From Planctomycetota bacterium (GTDB taxonomy: Bacteria > Planctomycetota > Phycisphaerae > Phycisphaerales > SM1A02): DNA of 64,000 bases. The stretch is from contig VGYX01000003.1 of NCBI GenBank assembly GCA_016872835.1, forward strand, positions 118,666-182,665. Reading direction: 5' to 3'. Below the pieces are notes generated by a model that did no database searches, was not told the DNA's origin, and worked only from the letters and a program-made list of their open reading frames with translations. Made by a program: the position numbers and the translations under genes. Shown piece after piece: positions 1-9,576 of the stretch; position 1 is the first letter of the stretch; each line of letters opens with the position of its first letter.

Positions 1-686
1 ATCTGGCCGCACAGGGCGCCCGCGTGCACGTGCACCCATTCGGAAAGCCGCACCTTGTCGATCCCGCCAAGCTGATCGCGAGCAGCCGGCGCGTGCACGG
101 CGGCGCATATGACCGCTTCTACGGCGACCTGCTGCCCGTTCCGCAGCATTCCATCGTCGAGGCGCGCGATGGCGCAAGGATCACCGCAGGCGGACTTCGA
201 TGGCGCGCGCTTCACACGCCGGGGCATGCGCACCATCACGTGGTGTGGATGCTCGAGCATGAGGCCGAGCGGCACGCCTTCATGGGAGACTTGGCGGGGA
301 TTCTGGTGCCGGAGAGCCGGCACATCGCCGTGCCCACGCCTCCACCCGAATTCGATCCGCAGGCATGGCGGACGAGCCTTGGGCGCGTGTTCACTGAGGG
401 ACCGAGTCACCTGTGGCTCACGCACGGTGGCTGCGTGGCGAAACATCCGCGTGACGTGGAGGCGTTCCTGCATCGCGCGCTGGCTCGGCTTGCCGAAACG
501 ACCGAGTGGCTTCAGGACGCCGTGAAGCGTGCAGATGCGGAGGTGGTTCCGGAAGGGTTGGCTCGCGAGCGCACGCTGGCTGCCGAGGATGGCGTGAACG
601 ATCGCCGCATGCGCGAGTTCATCGACGAGGCATTCGTGCGCATGAACCTTGGCGGCGCACGCCGGGCGTTCCTGCCACGCGACTGA
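1..686 (+). CDS. Metallo-beta-lactamase-fold hydrolase, 5' end outside window
   Basis: This is the C-terminal part of a metallo-beta-lactamase-fold hydrolase. The open frame runs back to base 3 with no start, so the gene enters from the left and the HxHxDH metal motif is not in view. Later family elements are visible: LHTPGHAHHHVVW (third metal-binding His), AFMGDLAG (bridging Asp) and LWLTHGG (last His). These MBL proteins are usually glyoxalase II-like or other thioester/ester hydrolases; the substrate cannot be read from this part. It ends 5 bases before the stop of the convergent FG-GAP gene, leaving no room for a separate terminator. Confidence 0.8.
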   Translation, partial: LAAQGARVHVHPFGKPHLVDPAKLIASSRRVHGGAYDRFYGDLLPVPQHSIVEARDGARITAGGLRWRALHTPGHAHHHVVWMLEHEAERHAFMGDLAGILVPESRHIAVPTPPPEFDPQAWRTSLGRVFTEGPSHLWLTHGGCVAKHPRDVEAFLHRALARLAETTEWLQDAVKRADAEVVPEGLARERTLAAEDGVNDRRMREFIDEAFVRMNLGGARRAFLPRD

Positions 687-691
687 CGGCG

Positions 692-3058
692 TCAGCGCCG
701 TGTCACGTCGATCACGCGCGATCCACCGATGCTGCCGATCATGCGGCTCTTCAGGATCTTCTCGACGCCGCCCTCGAAGTGCATGTAGAGCACCACCAGC
801 TTGCCGCTTCCGCCGCGGCTCAGCAGGAGGTCGTCGCAGCCGTTGCCATCCCAGTCGCGCACGGCCTCGATGCGCCAGCGCCCGCCGTCGATGCCGAGAT
901 CACGCACCGACACGACCTCGTTGTTGCGGTTCATGCGCCAGATCGTGATCTCGTCGGTGTCTGGATTCCGGCAGACCATGTCGGTGGTTCCATTGCCGTC
1001 GACATCGCCCATGCCTTCGATCGCGGCCGCTTCCTCGGGCGAGGGGAACCGCGAACTGGTGATCACGCCAGTGAGCAGGTTGCGGTTGAACAGCACGACC
1101 GCTCCCGTTCCATCTTGGCGCAGCAGCAGACCGCTTTCGCGACCATGGGGTACCACGCGCCAGGAGAGATCCGGAAGCGCGATGTTGTACTCGGTGGTGG
1201 AGGTGCCATTTCGCATCCGCAACACGTTGACCTGTCGGGTGTCGGTGTCGCGGGTCACCACGTCGTCCACGCCATCGCCATCGAAGTCCATCGATGCCAC
1301 GATGGTTTCGGCGGGTGCGAGCGCGCGCAACGTGTTCTTCGCCGTGAAATTGGTTCCGTCACGCAGCCACACCGCGATCTTGCGATCGGCATCCTGCCAA
1401 ATGAGGTCACCGCTGGCGTCGCCATTCGCGTCGCCGGTCGCGGCCAGCGTCCAGGTGCTCGGATAGGTGGTGAGCACTCTCGCCTCCGGCCCGCGGAACT
1501 GCTGCAGGCCATCGATCTGCAGGCCGACCACGGAGTTCATGCCGCCCGCGTCCACGATCACCGTATCCGTCACGGATCCGAATGGCGCAGGCAGCGCCGG
1601 GAGCGGCTGCAACGGGCGAGGGCGGCCACCCTGACCAAAGTTGCCATTCGGATCACCGGTTCCGCCGCTCGACAGATCGCCGCCATCGCCTCCCGAACCC
1701 GAGCCCGACCCGGATGCACCGCCCGAACCCGAGCCGGATCCGCCGTCGGAACCACCTGAGCCGGTGGGTCCGCTGTCCGTGGCCGGTGTTCCCGAGTTGC
1801 CTGCGAGCCACTGCATTGGAAAGGCGCCACCGATCGAGCCGCGTGGAAGTTCCGACGAGAGCACGACCATTCCACCATTCGCCGCGATCGCGAGTGCCTT
1901 GCCCGCGAACTGCCCGCGCACGGCCTGTTGGGACCAGAGGTCGCTGAACTGCTTGTTCCAACCGGTGGACCCCAGCGAGTAGGCGAACGCGGCACCCGCG
2001 TCGACGTCCGGCACGTCGTAGCCGGGTGCGCTGGCGACCAGCATCGGTCGCCCATCGGGCCCGACCGGAGCCGCCACCATCGCGAAGCCGAAGTTCTCCG
2101 AGGTCCGTGGCGTCTCCAGGGTGATCGTCGCGGTCTGTCGCCAGGAACCGGTGGAATCCGTGAACACCGTCACCGCGCCGGCGCGGGTTTGGCCCTCGGA
2201 GCCGGTTCGGCTTGGGCTTCCAATCGCCACGAAGTTGCCGCCACTTACCACGCTGCTCCCGAAACCGTCATTCGGCAAGCCCCCATTGTCCTGCAGCGTG
2301 GCGGTGCTGGTCCATGCGCCGTCGATTCTCTGGAACACGAACGCCTTGCGTCGGCGTGAGGCGCCGGCGACCAGCGTTCCATTGCGTACCGAGACGTTGG
2401 TGCCAAGCTGATCTCCAGCCGTCGCGTCGGGCGCACGCAGTTTGCTCACCTGATTCCATGTTGTGCCGTCGAACTCGAAGATGTACACGGCACCCGTGCT
2501 GTTGGTCGCATCATTTGGCCGACCGATCGCCACCACTGGCGGTGCACCTGCCGGCAGATCGAGACTCAAGCTCCATCCGAACAGCGCGGGCTTGGCCGGT
2601 TGCGGATCAGCTGCCGCGAGCGTCGCAGTGAGATTCCACATATCCGCACCGTCGCGCGTGTATATGAATGCCCGCCCGCTGAAACCCGACGTGCCCCAGG
2701 ACCCGACAGCGAGCGTGTCGCCGCGAAGCGCGACGGCGTTGCCGAAGGCCTGGAACATCAGCGGGTTCTCCTGCGTCAACGACTGCCGATAGACCCAGGT
2801 TCCGTTGTCGTTCTTGAACAGATGCACCGCGCCGGTGGAGCGTGCGGCGCCGATCGTGCTGTCACTCGCGCCCACGGCCATCCAGTTTCCATCCACCGCC
2901 ACGCTGCAGCCGAACTTCTCGTTCAGCAGAGGAGGAATCGCGTTGACCTTGCCCATGGCGTTCCAGCCCGCGCTGGCAGGGCATGCCACTCCCAGCATGG
3001 CAAGCGCCATCAGGACCCAGACCAGGGTTCGGGCATGCGACCGCATGAACAGAATCAT
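692..3058 (-). CDS. Secreted FG-GAP / VCBS repeat beta-propeller protein
   Basis: Large exported protein of about 788 residues with two propeller-like halves. The start at 3058 (an ATG at 3046 is also possible) gives a signal peptide ending near VACPASAG; the frame stays open about 47 codons further upstream, but that stretch does not look like protein. The first half has FG-GAP blades (FGCSVAVDGNWMAVGAS and relatives). A Gly/Ser/Asp-rich linker of about 50 residues follows. The second half has VCBS-type calcium loops: GDANGDASGDLIW, MDFDGDGVDDVV, GDVDGNGTTDMV, RDWDGNGCDDLLL. Family knowledge suggests calcium-stabilised surface adhesion or binding; the ligand is unknown. Related in architecture to the genes at 8068-9426 and 38446-39831. 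Confidence 0.8.
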   Translation of the reverse strand: MILFMRSHARTLVWVLMALAMLGVACPASAGWNAMGKVNAIPPLLNEKFGCSVAVDGNWMAVGASDSTIGAARSTGAVHLFKNDNGTWVYRQSLTQENPLMFQAFGNAVALRGDTLAVGSWGTSGFSGRAFIYTRDGADMWNLTATLAAADPQPAKPALFGWSLSLDLPAGAPPVVAIGRPNDATNSTGAVYIFEFDGTTWNQVSKLRAPDATAGDQLGTNVSVRNGTLVAGASRRRKAFVFQRIDGAWTSTATLQDNGGLPNDGFGSSVVSGGNFVAIGSPSRTGSEGQTRAGAVTVFTDSTGSWRQTATITLETPRTSENFGFAMVAAPVGPDGRPMLVASAPGYDVPDVDAGAAFAYSLGSTGWNKQFSDLWSQQAVRGQFAGKALAIAANGGMVVLSSELPRGSIGGAFPMQWLAGNSGTPATDSGPTGSGGSDGGSGSGSGGASGSGSGSGGDGGDLSSGGTGDPNGNFGQGGRPRPLQPLPALPAPFGSVTDTVIVDAGGMNSVVGLQIDGLQQFRGPEARVLTTYPSTWTLAATGDANGDASGDLIWQDADRKIAVWLRDGTNFTAKNTLRALAPAETIVASMDFDGDGVDDVVTRDTDTRQVNVLRMRNGTSTTEYNIALPDLSWRVVPHGRESGLLLRQDGTGAVVLFNRNLLTGVITSSRFPSPEEAAAIEGMGDVDGNGTTDMVCRNPDTDEITIWRMNRNNEVVSVRDLGIDGGRWRIEAVRDWDGNGCDDLLLSRGGSGKLVVLYMHFEGGVEKILKSRMIGSIGGSRVIDVTRR

Positions 3059-3240
3059 CGCTTCATTCTTCGGAGTAGTGCATGCAGCCGTGGACGAAAT
3101 ACCGGACAGATTTGAGCGAGAAGCCGCTCGGCCCGGAAGGAGCCCGCCGGAGCGGCCTCGGCTGGCTCGGAACTGCCCGCTTATCGGACAATTTTTCAAT
3201 CTTGTGCATCCAATCAGCCCGGATCGAATAAGCCATCCCC

Positions 3241-4980
3241 ATGATCGTTCGCGACCCCATGACCATTGTCCGCCTCTGCCTTGCCGTGCTCCTTTTTGGT
3301 TCTACCGCTTTGGCCCAGACGCCGCCCGCGGGCGGCGATTCGCAACCGCAGGCGCCCCGCGAAGGTGGTCGCGGCGACAACGCCGGTCGCGGTGAAGGTG
3401 GCCGAGGTGGTCGGGGATTCATGGGAGGCGGTGGAGGCCGCGGCGGCATGTTCGGGCCGATGGGCCGCTCGCTCGACTCCGTCACCGAGTTGCGTGAGCA
3501 GTTCCAGCCCACGATCTTGCGTCGGGATGTGCAGCTGATGCGGGATGAATTGAAGTTGGACGACACGCAGGTTCCGATCGTCGAGACGCTTGTGTCCGAC
3601 TACGAGACCCAGTTCAACGATGCCAGCGACAAGGCGCAGCAGCGTCAGCGTGACCTGATGCAGAAGATGTTCCAGAGCTTCATGGGCGGCGATACGCGCG
3701 AGAAGTTCCAGCAGTCATTCCAGAAGATCCAGTCGGACCTGGAGCAGATGGCCGTGGAGGCCGGCGGCGAACTGCCACCCGAGACGCGCCGCCAGTACTT
3801 CCGCGAGCAGATGCAGAAGATGTCCGAGGAGATGGCGCAGGAGCGCGAGGCCAGCGGCGCGGCGGCGGAGACACGCGCGATCGCAGCCGACATGACAAAG
3901 TCCGCCGAGGCGTGGCGACGCGAGCGGAGTGGGATGGATACAAAGCTGATGGAGGAGGTGCAGGCCACCCTGAACGCCACGCAGAAGTCGGGATGGCCCG
4001 CCTTCGACCGCTTCCTTCGCCGCGAGAAGTCGCTGCCGCGCGGACGCCTGAGCGGCGAGAGCGTGAACCTGTTCGCCGTGTTGGATGCCGCGGGTCTCTC
4101 GAAGGAGAGCATCGAGAAGCTGAGCACGCTGCTTGAGGAATACGAAGTCCGTTTGGATGAGGCGCTGAAACGCCGCAACGACTATCTGGGGCAGAACGAG
4201 GCCAAGGCGCTTCGCGCCATTCAGGAAGGTGATGCGAAGGCGATGGAGAATCTCGCCGAGCGCATGATCGATCTGCGCAACGCGGTGCGCGCGGTCAACG
4301 AGCAGTCGCGCACCTCGATCGTGGCGGCACTGTCGCCCGAGGACGGCAAGCGGGTCGAGCGTGCCGCGCTCGAGGCGGCGTATGGACGGGTGTATCGCGC
4401 CACGCGCGCGGATCGTGCCTTCGCTGCGGCGCTCGAGATGGAGGATCTGACACCGGATGTGCGTACCGCGATTCAGGACCTGCAGGTTCTCTACGGCACC
4501 GAGATCGAGTCGATGAACCAGCGCATCGCGCAGTCGATCCGCAAGAGCGAGCCGGAGCGCATGAAGCAGGACGCGGTGCGCGCGAGTGGCCTGTTGAGCG
4601 GAGGCGGCGGCGCCTTCTTCGGTGGCCAGCCGGATGATCCCGCGGACGCGCTGCTGGAGAAGCGGGGCGAGACCACCGACAACTACGTGAAGCGACTGAG
4701 TGCATTGCTCACGCCCGAGCAGGCAGCCAAGTTGCCCCGCGGCACCGGACGCGACGACGGTCGTCGTCAGGGTCCCTTCGGCAGTTGGACCATCTCGGAG
4801 ATGCCCGAGGAATCCCGTGCCGCGGCCAAGGCGGCGGACAAGGACGGCAACGGCATCATTGAGGGCGACGAGCGGCGCGAACTCTTCCGCGCGATGCGGC
4901 CCGATGGCGGGCAGGGTGGCGGCGGTGGTGGCGGTGGTGGCGGCGGTGGCGACGGTGGGAATCGTGGTGCGGGCAACTGA
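3241..4980 (+). CDS. Secreted Gly/Arg-rich helical protein with terminal EF-hand
   Basis: Unassigned exported protein of 579 residues. A signal peptide (LCLAVLLFGSTALAQ) is followed by a Gly/Arg-rich stretch (about residues 35-75). A long, charged, helix-rich body contains short segments reminiscent of Spy/CpxP LTxxQ helices, for example LRDELKLDDTQVPIVETL-like (here MRDELKLDD) and LTPDVRTAIQDLQ. Near the C-terminus a single EF-hand-like loop, DKDGNGIIEGDE, precedes a poly-glycine tail. The ATG at 3259 is an alternative start giving a tighter signal peptide; neither has a clear ribosome site. A periplasmic chaperone-like or metal-responsive role is possible, but only by weak resemblance. Divergent from the FG-GAP gene at 3058. 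Confidence 0.7.
   Translation: MIVRDPMTIVRLCLAVLLFGSTALAQTPPAGGDSQPQAPREGGRGDNAGRGEGGRGGRGFMGGGGGRGGMFGPMGRSLDSVTELREQFQPTILRRDVQLMRDELKLDDTQVPIVETLVSDYETQFNDASDKAQQRQRDLMQKMFQSFMGGDTREKFQQSFQKIQSDLEQMAVEAGGELPPETRRQYFREQMQKMSEEMAQEREASGAAAETRAIAADMTKSAEAWRRERSGMDTKLMEEVQATLNATQKSGWPAFDRFLRREKSLPRGRLSGESVNLFAVLDAAGLSKESIEKLSTLLEEYEVRLDEALKRRNDYLGQNEAKALRAIQEGDAKAMENLAERMIDLRNAVRAVNEQSRTSIVAALSPEDGKRVERAALEAAYGRVYRATRADRAFAAALEMEDLTPDVRTAIQDLQVLYGTEIESMNQRIAQSIRKSEPERMKQDAVRASGLLSGGGGAFFGGQPDDPADALLEKRGETTDNYVKRLSALLTPEQAAKLPRGTGRDDGRRQGPFGSWTISEMPEESRAAAKAADKDGNGIIEGDERRELFRAMRPDGGQGGGGGGGGGGGGDGGNRGAGN
4912..4961 (+). repeat. GGY-codon low-complexity tract
   Basis: Run of GGC/GGT codons giving about 14 near-consecutive glycines at the C-terminus of the EF-hand protein. 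It is prone to length change by slippage but stays in frame here. A similar tract in the reverse orientation lies near 44790-44820 inside the GH57 gene. Confidence 0.7.
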
Positions 4981-5034
4981 GCCGCACCTCGGAACTTGCA
5001 TGACGGACCGCGCTCACGGAAGTAGCCTGACGTC

Positions 5035-6444
5035 ATGCGACATCGTGCCTTGACCCGTCCGTCCGGCCCCTCGCTCACGCGCCGTTCGTTCCTGCGGGGT
5101 GCCGCCTCACTTGCCGCGGTTCCGCTGCTGCCTCGGCTCGCGATGGGTCGTGCACCCGCGTGGAACTCGAGATTGCGACTGGCGAAGATCGGCGTGGGTG
5201 GCATGGGCGAGACGGATCTCGGCCACCTTGCGGCCCACCCCGGTGTCTCCATCGCCGCGCTTTGCGACATTGACGCGCGCGGCAAGCAGGCGTTGGCGGG
5301 CAAGTATCCGGATGCCGTGTGGTTCGCCGACTGGCGCGAACTTCTCGCGAAGCTTGGCGACCGGGTCGACGCCGTCTGCATCTCGACCCCTGACCACATG
5401 CATGCGCCCATCGCGATGACGGCGATGCGCATGGGCAAGCATGTCTACTGCCAGAAGCCGCTTGGCCACTCCGCGCTCGAGAACCGCAGGCTCGCGGCGT
5501 TCGCCTCGGCGCACCCTGACGTGGTCACCCAGATGGGCACCCAACGCTCGGCGATGATCGGACGCCGACATCAGCTGCAACTGCTTCGTGAGGGAGCGAT
5601 CGGGCGCTTCAAGTCGATCCATGCGTGGAGCGACCGACCGGCCGGCTGGTGGCCGCAGGGTCAACCGCGTCCGCAGGGCAGCGCCACGCCGCCCGAGTGG
5701 CTCTCGTGGGACCTGTTCCTTGGCGTCGCGCCCGAGCGGCCGTTCCTGCCCGATCGGTATACGCCGTTCAAGTGGCGTGGCACGTACGACTTCGGAGGTG
5801 GTGCACTGGGTGACATGGGATGCCACATCCTCGACTATCCATTCCTCGCGGCAGGACTTGGCTTGCCGACTGCCGTCCGATGTGACGCCACCGACGCGAC
5901 CGACGATGAGTATCCGACGAAGGAGACCATCCGCCTGCGCTACGCCGCCACGCCGCAGACCGTCGGACCGATCGAGGTGGTCTGGTATGACGGCGGCCTT
6001 CGGCCCTCGAACGCGGCGCTCGGCATTCCCGATGACGTGGACATCCGCAGCAATGCCGTGGTGGTGGTCGGCGAGAAGGGCTCGATGCTCTGTCCGCTGG
6101 ACCCCGAGTGGGACAAGGACGGCAAGCAGATCAAGAGCGACGCGCCGCAGGCGTGGGATCCCTCGGGCAAGCCCATGGCGCTGAAGCTGTACGCGCTGAA
6201 CAAGCGCGATCACTGGCATCACTGGGTGGATGGCTGCATGGGCAAGGCGAATCCCGAAGCGCATTTCGCCTTCGCGGGACTGCTGTGTGAGAGCCTGAGC
6301 GTGGGTGCTGCAGCGAGCCAGTTCGCGAATCGCGACCTCTCCTACGACGCGAAGGCGTTGCTCTTCACGGGTGTGCCAGAGTCGAAGGCGATCCTGCAGA
6401 AGCCCTATCGCAAGGGTTGGGAAGTTGAGGGCCTGCAGGCCTGA
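5035..6444 (+). CDS. Tat-exported Gfo/Idh/MocA family oxidoreductase
   Basis: 469-residue NAD(P)-dependent oxidoreductase of the Gfo/Idh/MocA family, which act on sugars and inositols. The N-terminus carries a twin-arginine signal (LTRRSFLRGAASLAAV), so it is expected to be exported folded. A Rossmann region follows: KIGVGGMGETDLGHLAAHP and an acidic strand end ALCDIDARG. The usual EKP catalytic lysine motif reads QKPLGHS. The C-terminal half has the family's GGGALGDMGCHILDYP element. Tat-exported members are greatly expanded in planctomycetes; the substrate cannot be deduced. It stands alone between a secreted protein gene and a convergent lipoprotein gene. Confidence 0.88.
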   Translation: MRHRALTRPSGPSLTRRSFLRGAASLAAVPLLPRLAMGRAPAWNSRLRLAKIGVGGMGETDLGHLAAHPGVSIAALCDIDARGKQALAGKYPDAVWFADWRELLAKLGDRVDAVCISTPDHMHAPIAMTAMRMGKHVYCQKPLGHSALENRRLAAFASAHPDVVTQMGTQRSAMIGRRHQLQLLREGAIGRFKSIHAWSDRPAGWWPQGQPRPQGSATPPEWLSWDLFLGVAPERPFLPDRYTPFKWRGTYDFGGGALGDMGCHILDYPFLAAGLGLPTAVRCDATDATDDEYPTKETIRLRYAATPQTVGPIEVVWYDGGLRPSNAALGIPDDVDIRSNAVVVVGEKGSMLCPLDPEWDKDGKQIKSDAPQAWDPSGKPMALKLYALNKRDHWHHWVDGCMGKANPEAHFAFAGLLCESLSVGAAASQFANRDLSYDAKALLFTGVPESKAILQKPYRKGWEVEGLQA

Positions 6445-6459
6445 GCCAGCCGCGCCGGT

Positions 6460-6891
6460 TCAGCGCTCGCGCACCGTTTCGGGAAGTGTGCACACCATTC
6501 CCACCAGCGGGCTCTTGGCGTCGAGCTGCATCTGCATGAGCACGATGCGCGTGGGTTGGTAGTAGCGGAACCAGCCGCCGTCAAAGGGGGTCTCACCGCG
6601 CTCATCCCAGAATTGGTCCAGCGGGATCCCCAGCGTCTGGCCTGCAGCGAGAGCGTCGACATGCGTCATGTAACGCTGGTTGAGCCAGAGGTCGAAGTTG
6701 GCGTAGCTGGTCGCGGTGGCGTTCACGATCTTCAACTGCTTCGGCTCGGGAATCACCTGAATCTGGGCGATGCTTCCCTGCGGCAGTTCCGAGGGATACG
6801 CACGCGTGGCCTTGCCGGGCTCGTACGGAGCGAGACGGCAACCCGTGAGCGCGGCGCAGATCAGGCAGGGCAACGACCAAAGACGATGCAT
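6460..6891 (-). CDS. Small predicted lipoprotein, unknown function
   Basis: 143-residue protein beginning MHRLWSLPCL with a lipobox (AALTGC), so probably diacylated and envelope-anchored. The mature part has a beta-rich pattern (IAQIQVIPEP, LKIVNATATSY, FDLWLNQRYM) and a WDERGETPFDGGWFRYY element. No family was recognised. The frame extends far upstream but only the segment from 6891 looks like protein; the start was chosen for the lipobox. Its start is 39 bases from the divergent dus gene start, so the two may share a promoter region. Confidence 0.7.
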   Translation of the reverse strand: MHRLWSLPCLICAALTGCRLAPYEPGKATRAYPSELPQGSIAQIQVIPEPKQLKIVNATATSYANFDLWLNQRYMTHVDALAAGQTLGIPLDQFWDERGETPFDGGWFRYYQPTRIVLMQMQLDAKSPLVGMVCTLPETVRER

Positions 6892-6930
6892 GCGCGGCAG
6901 GATAGCGGTGGCTCCTATGCTCACGGCCGC

Positions 6931-8076
6931 ATGAGCGTCGAACTGAATCCAGCGCCACGGCAGGATCGTGCGCTCTCCGCGCCGCCCGCGGAGATCGCTC
7001 GACGGACCGTGGTGGATCCGCGCATCCAGGCGCTGGTGCCTGGATTCGACGCGCCGTTCTTTCAGGCGGGTCTCGCGGGCTACTCCGACGGAGCCATGCG
7101 ACTCGTGGCGCGCGCGCACGGCGCGCCGTTCTGCATCACCGAGGCGTTGCTGGATCGCACGCTGCTCCTGGGGGGCAAGGGTCGCCGCAAGGAGGACCCC
7201 GATCTCATCGCCAGCGAGTGCGGGCTGGGCGATGTCGAGGACAACCAGATCGCCGGCACGCATGACCATCCGATCGCGGGGCAGATCATGGGAACGCTTC
7301 CCGACGAGATGGCGCGCGCGGCGGAGCTGCTGGTTCGCATGGGCTACGACGTGGTGGATGTGAACATGGCCTGTCCGGTCAAGAAGATCCGAAGCAGCCA
7401 TCGCGGCGGGCATTTCCTGCGCGAGCCGGATCTGGCGATCGAGGTGCTGAAGGCGGTGCGCACGGCCGTGCCGGCGAGCATCCCGTGCACGGTGAAACTG
7501 CGCCGCAGCTGGGACGACGACCCGCAGATGGTGCATGCGTTCGAGCGGATCTTCGACGCGGTCTACGAGATGGGCTACGCGTGGGCCACGGTGCACGGCC
7601 GCACGGTGGTGCAGAAATACGAGGGCTACGCGAAGTGGGAGGTCCTGCGCGACATCGTGCGGCGGCGATCTGACCGCCTGGTGTTCGGTAGCGGCGACAT
7701 CTGGCAGGCGGAGGACATCTTCGCGATGCTGGACTTCTGCGGGGTGCATGCGGTCAGCGTGGCCCGTGGCTGCATCGGCAACCCGTGGATCTTCCGGCAG
7801 GCGCGTGACCTGATGGCGGGCCGCGTGCCGCGCCAGCCCACGATCGAGGAGCAGCGGACCGCGTTGCTGGATCACTGTCGCTTCGCGGAGACGATCCATG
7901 GCCCGCGCGCCACGGGTCGCCGCATGCGGAAGTTCGGCATCAAGTTCGCCGCGCACCATCCGGATCCTGTCCCGGTGAAGGCGGCCTTCGTCGCCTGCGA
8001 GACCATGGCGGGCTGGCGCGAGGTGATCGGACGCTTCTATGGCGCCATGCCCGAGCCTCGTGACGCGTCACGGTGA
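6931..8076 (+). CDS. dus: tRNA-dihydrouridine synthase
   Basis: 381-residue FMN-dependent enzyme that reduces uridine to dihydrouridine in tRNA. The signature around the catalytic cysteine reads VNMACPVKK. Further family elements are HGRT in the barrel, SGDI in the NGDI position, and ARGCIGNPWIF near the phosphate-binding site, the last typical of the DusB group. The N-terminal PMAGVTD motif is modified to QAGLAGYSD, and there is about 35 residues of leader before the barrel. The start at 6931 was chosen because the sequence upstream does not look coding. Its stop overlaps the stop of the convergent FG-GAP gene by 9 bases. Confidence 0.9.
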   Translation: MSVELNPAPRQDRALSAPPAEIARRTVVDPRIQALVPGFDAPFFQAGLAGYSDGAMRLVARAHGAPFCITEALLDRTLLLGGKGRRKEDPDLIASECGLGDVEDNQIAGTHDHPIAGQIMGTLPDEMARAAELLVRMGYDVVDVNMACPVKKIRSSHRGGHFLREPDLAIEVLKAVRTAVPASIPCTVKLRRSWDDDPQMVHAFERIFDAVYEMGYAWATVHGRTVVQKYEGYAKWEVLRDIVRRRSDRLVFGSGDIWQAEDIFAMLDFCGVHAVSVARGCIGNPWIFRQARDLMAGRVPRQPTIEEQRTALLDHCRFAETIHGPRATGRRMRKFGIKFAAHHPDPVPVKAAFVACETMAGWREVIGRFYGAMPEPRDASR

Positions 8077-9426
8077 CGCGGATCGGCGTGCCGGCTCCGC
8101 CTGCGGACTGGCGATGTCGCGCGGTGTCGATTGCTGGAAGAGCACGACCTCTCCCGGTGCCGGATCGGCCTCCGGGTCACCGAGCCGGCCGAGCGCAAGC
8201 CACGTTCCATCGACCGCAAGACCATGACCGATGAGTGCGGAGATCCCGCCGCTCTCCGGATCCAGACGCTGCACCCGCCAGCCTGCGCGTGCGGCCGGTC
8301 GCGTGAACGCGAAGGCACAACCTGTCATGTCGCCTCGAAGGCTGTCCGCGGTCGCGCCAAGCAGGATGGTGCGTCCGTCGGTGGTCACCGAGCATCCGAT
8401 CGAGTCACCCTCTTCGGCCCGCTCTGGAATCAGACACGCATCGCATGACCAGCGTCCGTTGCGGCGCTGAAGCGTCCAGGCCGCGCCGCGAACACGTGCA
8501 TCGGCGGATCCCGGCCGCGCGGCGCGCGGTGCACCCACCACGGCCACGCCTTCGGAAGCCGTCACGGAGGCCCCGAACCAGCCGCGAGGACCGGTGGGGC
8601 AGCTGACGGACGAATCCCATGCCCATGTCTTCCCCGTGCGGCGATAGATGTGCACCTTGCCGGCGATCGGGCCATCGGAGTCGTCACCGGGCGAGCCCAC
8701 GAAGATGGTGTTCCCATCGACCGCGACGCTGAGGCCGAAGAATGCGCCGACCTGAGGCGTGGGCGCAGTCAGCGTGATGGCGTGCACCCATGTGTCGTCG
8801 CGCAGTTCGAAGACCTCCACGGCCCCCGTATCGAGTGCGCCCTCATCGGCCTTGGGCACGCCAACCACCAGCGTGCGTTCGTCGATCGCCACCGCGGAAC
8901 CCGCCAGATCACTCGCCATGGCGCGGGGTCGATGCAGGCTCGCATGCAGAAGCCAGCGCGCGCCGCGACGCTGGTACACGAACGCGGCTCCAGCGTGGAA
9001 ACCGCGCGCGCCATCGCAGGGGGTGCCCACCACCAGCGTTCCCGCCTGCAGCGCCAGCGCGCCACCGAAGTTCGACTGCGTGTCGCCGCTTGGATGCCCG
9101 ATCTCTCCGCCCTCGCGCCAGTTGGTGCCATCCCGCAGGAACATTCGCACGGGACCGAGGTCGCGGCCGAGATCCCAGTCGCGAGCGGGTCCCACCGCCA
9201 GCACGCCCTGATCCATCGCGACCGCCGAACCCATGCGCCACGCCACGCCATCCGGCGGTCGTAGGGAGACCTGTTCCTGCCAGACGAGCGCTCGGCTTGT
9301 CGTCGTGGCCGTCGCGGACCCCGGCAGGCTCTCCGTGCCCGCCGGGGCCCGCTCCGCGATCGCGCCAGCAAGCGCACAGGCCGCCGTGCTCCACACGCGA
9401 GCGGCGCGAATGATCATGCCATCCAT
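8068..9426 (-). CDS. Secreted FG-GAP repeat beta-propeller protein
   Basis: 452-residue exported protein made of FG-GAP-type blades with the recurring pattern G-x-A-V-A-x-D-x-x-x-L-V-V-G (GSAVAIDERTLVVG, GLSVAVDGNTIFVGSP, GHGLAVDGTWLALG). The start at 9426 is fixed by a strong AAGGAGGA site at 9431-9438; the frame stays open further upstream but without coding character. A signal-like stretch (VWSTAACALAGAIA) follows. Blades are close in style to the first half of the 692-3058 protein. The ligand is unknown. Confidence 0.78.
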   Translation of the reverse strand: MDGMIIRAARVWSTAACALAGAIAERAPAGTESLPGSATATTTSRALVWQEQVSLRPPDGVAWRMGSAVAMDQGVLAVGPARDWDLGRDLGPVRMFLRDGTNWREGGEIGHPSGDTQSNFGGALALQAGTLVVGTPCDGARGFHAGAAFVYQRRGARWLLHASLHRPRAMASDLAGSAVAIDERTLVVGVPKADEGALDTGAVEVFELRDDTWVHAITLTAPTPQVGAFFGLSVAVDGNTIFVGSPGDDSDGPIAGKVHIYRRTGKTWAWDSSVSCPTGPRGWFGASVTASEGVAVVGAPRAARPGSADARVRGAAWTLQRRNGRWSCDACLIPERAEEGDSIGCSVTTDGRTILLGATADSLRGDMTGCAFAFTRPAARAGWRVQRLDPESGGISALIGHGLAVDGTWLALGRLGDPEADPAPGEVVLFQQSTPRDIASPQAEPARRSASP

Positions 9427-9430
9427 GGCT

Positions 9431-9438
9431 TCCTCCTT
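9431..9438 (-). promoter_or_regulatory. Strong ribosome binding site
   Basis: AAGGAGGA on the minus strand, 4 bases before the ATG at 9426. It decides the start of the FG-GAP gene; most genes here lack so clear a site. Confidence 0.75.
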
Positions 9439-9576
9439 GCCGCGGTGCGGCTGTTGCAGGGGCGCACGGTAGATCGCATGGACCAGCGGATTTCGACTTG
9501 CGGCTCTTTTTCTTGAACATCTCCTGTGGCCACCCGCGGTGCAGTGCCGCACCGTGGATCGCTACGATCGCCGCCC

